A DNA stretch of 6,004 bases. It comes from Planctomycetota bacterium. Lineage in GTDB: Bacteria; Planctomycetota; Planctomycetia; Planctomycetales; Planctomycetaceae. Positions 4,886-6,004 of the stretch are shown here, piece by piece. The DNA is taken from the NCBI GenBank assembly GCA_013151585.1, contig JAADHY010000690.1:1-6004 (forward strand), given 5' to 3'. The notes under the pieces were generated by a model that was not told the origin of the DNA, made no database searches, and saw nothing but the letters and a program-made list of their open reading frames with translations. Both the position numbers and the translations under genes were made by a program. Every line of letters starts with the position of its first letter. The first letter of the stretch is position 1.

Positions 4886-6004
4886 ATGACTGCGGACACG
4901 ATTATTCCCAAACTGCTCATTGTGGCGTGGCTCCTGCCGCTGGTGGGATTTGCCATCGAGGTGTTCGGCCGATACTGGCAGAGCGGTCGACGGAGCAAAG
5001 CGGCGGCCGGCTTGGCCATCGCATGTATCGGCATCGGGTTCGTGCTGAGTGCGTCGGCGCTGGCCATCGGCATCGATTGGAGCAGCTTGGGCGAACATCA
5101 CGTAGCCGGCGAGGCCGCTCACGGAGGGGCCGGGGAGACTCATTCCGAAGCGGCTCATTCTCCATCGGGCGGCGCCCACCTACCACTCTCCGGGACGATC
5201 TACACGCTCGCCCGCTTCGGCCGGCTCGAACTCAGCATCGACTACTATATCGACAGCTTGACGCTGGTGATGTTCACGATGGTCACGCTGGTGGCCTTGT
5301 GCATCCACGTGTTCGCTGTGGGGTACATGAGCGACGAACTGACCGACGACCACGTCGATCACATGGTGCATCTTTCGGACGGCCGGCACCTGCACCGGCC
5401 CGGCCGGTTCCATCTGTTCTTCGCCTATTTCTCGCTGTTCAGTTTTTCGATGCTCGGCCTGGTGCTGGCCGGTAACGTGTTCATGGTGTTCGTCTTCTGG
5501 GAGCTGGTCGGCATCTGCAGCTATCTGCTGATCGGATTCTATGTCGAGCGCCACTCGGCCAGCACGGCAGCGAACAAAGCCTTCATCGTCAACCGCGTGG
5601 GCGATTTTGGGTTTCTCATCGGTCTGATGATTATCTGGTCGGCCTTTGGCACATTTCGGTTTGGGAACTCCGAGCCGGTGGATGGCGGCCGGCCCCAACC
5701 GGGGCTGTTCCAGATGGTCCGCGGTTCTGCCGGACAGCCGCATGCCGGACGATTGGACCGCGAGGGCGACACCGTCTACCTGCGGGACATCGACGGCCGC
5801 CGGCTGAGCGAGAAGCCGAACGGCCAGTCGCCCGCGACCGTTCCGTACTGGATGCTCGTCGCGTTGGGATTGGGAATCTTCGCCGGATGCGTCGGCAAGA
5901 GTGCTCAATTCCCGCTGCAGACGTGGTTGCCGGACGCGATGGAAGGACCGACGCCCGTCTCGGCCCTCGTGCATTCGGCGACGATGGTCGCAGCCGGTGT
6001 GTAT
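4886..6004 (+). CDS. nuoL: NADH-quinone oxidoreductase subunit L (complex I), N-terminal 373 residues, runs off the right edge
   Basis: NuoL is the distal antiporter-like proton-pumping subunit of complex I, related to MrpA. The frame from ATG 4886 is open to the window end; the family's usual size of over 600 residues means the C-terminal half lies outside. Diagnostic motifs are FVFWELVGICSYLLIGFY (202-219) with the channel glutamate E206, VNRVGDFGFLIG (235-246), GKSAQFPLQTWLPDAMEGP (337-355) with the pump lysine K338, and TPVSALVHSATMVAAGVY (356-373) with H363. These correspond to E144, K229 and H254 of E. coli. It carries three insertions relative to E. coli NuoL: a histidine-rich loop at 70-100, a second histidine-rich loop at 154-176 and a polar stretch of about 60 residues at 258-320. 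No good ribosome site is visible, only AAGAAGA; the ATG is chosen because it opens directly onto the first hydrophobic helix and no other in-frame ATG follows until M129. Confidence 0.96.
   Translation, partial: MTADTIIPKLLIVAWLLPLVGFAIEVFGRYWQSGRRSKAAAGLAIACIGIGFVLSASALAIGIDWSSLGEHHVAGEAAHGGAGETHSEAAHSPSGGAHLPLSGTIYTLARFGRLELSIDYYIDSLTLVMFTMVTLVALCIHVFAVGYMSDELTDDHVDHMVHLSDGRHLHRPGRFHLFFAYFSLFSFSMLGLVLAGNVFMVFVFWELVGICSYLLIGFYVERHSASTAANKAFIVNRVGDFGFLIGLMIIWSAFGTFRFGNSEPVDGGRPQPGLFQMVRGSAGQPHAGRLDREGDTVYLRDIDGRRLSEKPNGQSPATVPYWMLVALGLGIFAGCVGKSAQFPLQTWLPDAMEGPTPVSALVHSATMVAAGVY

Noticed and set aside
4774..5475. Plus-strand frame starting between nuoK and nuoL (233 codons)
   Set aside because: From 4886 it overlaps nuoL in another frame, and its arginine-rich translation has no family resemblance. 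The NuoL frame carries all the conserved motifs.
5180..5974. Minus-strand open frame (264 codons) opposite nuoL
   Set aside because: It is the mirror of conserved NuoL sequence. Its His/Gln/Glu/Asp-rich composition is the typical shadow of a GC-rich membrane protein gene.

Overview
The window looks like a GC-rich planctomycete chromosome, most likely of the Pirellulales type. This rests on three things: a small lipoprotein with the 24-residue leucine-rich repeat style (…T-x-I/V-T-D-K-G-L…) common in that phylum, long spacers between genes, and respiratory complex I subunits enlarged by hydrophilic insertions and scattered outside the textbook nuoA-N order. The assignment is an inference from sequence style; there is no rRNA or other phylogenetic marker here.

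Layout. Bases 1-88 may hold the tail of a plus-strand gene that began before the window (weak). Bases 142-657 (minus strand) encode a leucine-rich-repeat lipoprotein. A 416-base spacer (658-1073) separates it from a divergent plus-strand gene (1074-1859) for a short, soluble, NtrB-like histidine kinase with no visible sensor domain. Then comes a 656-base stretch without a convincing gene (1860-2515). It holds a REP-like inverted repeat (1977-2030), a possible sigma-70-type promoter (2201-2229) and a strong two-part hairpin in the presumed leader of the next gene (2433-2473). From 2516 to the right edge runs a complex I membrane-arm gene set on the plus strand: nuoH, nuoJ, nuoK and the first 373 codons of nuoL, which continues past the window.

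How the genes work together. NuoH forms the quinone-site entrance at the base of the membrane arm. NuoJ and NuoK form the link that carries the conformational or charge signal, and NuoL is the distal antiporter-like proton pump. The key charged residues of NuoK (E38, E75) and NuoL (E206, K338) are present, so these look like working subunits. nuoI, normally between nuoH and nuoJ, is absent: the two genes are only 15 bases apart. nuoA-G are not upstream either, so the complex must be encoded at more than one locus. The kinase and the lipoprotein have no evident link to complex I.

The most notable non-gene signals are the inverted repeats in the nuo spacers (especially the nuoK-nuoL spacer), the REP-like element upstream of nuoH, and histidine-rich insertions in NuoL. 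I did not find a clearly new biological system.
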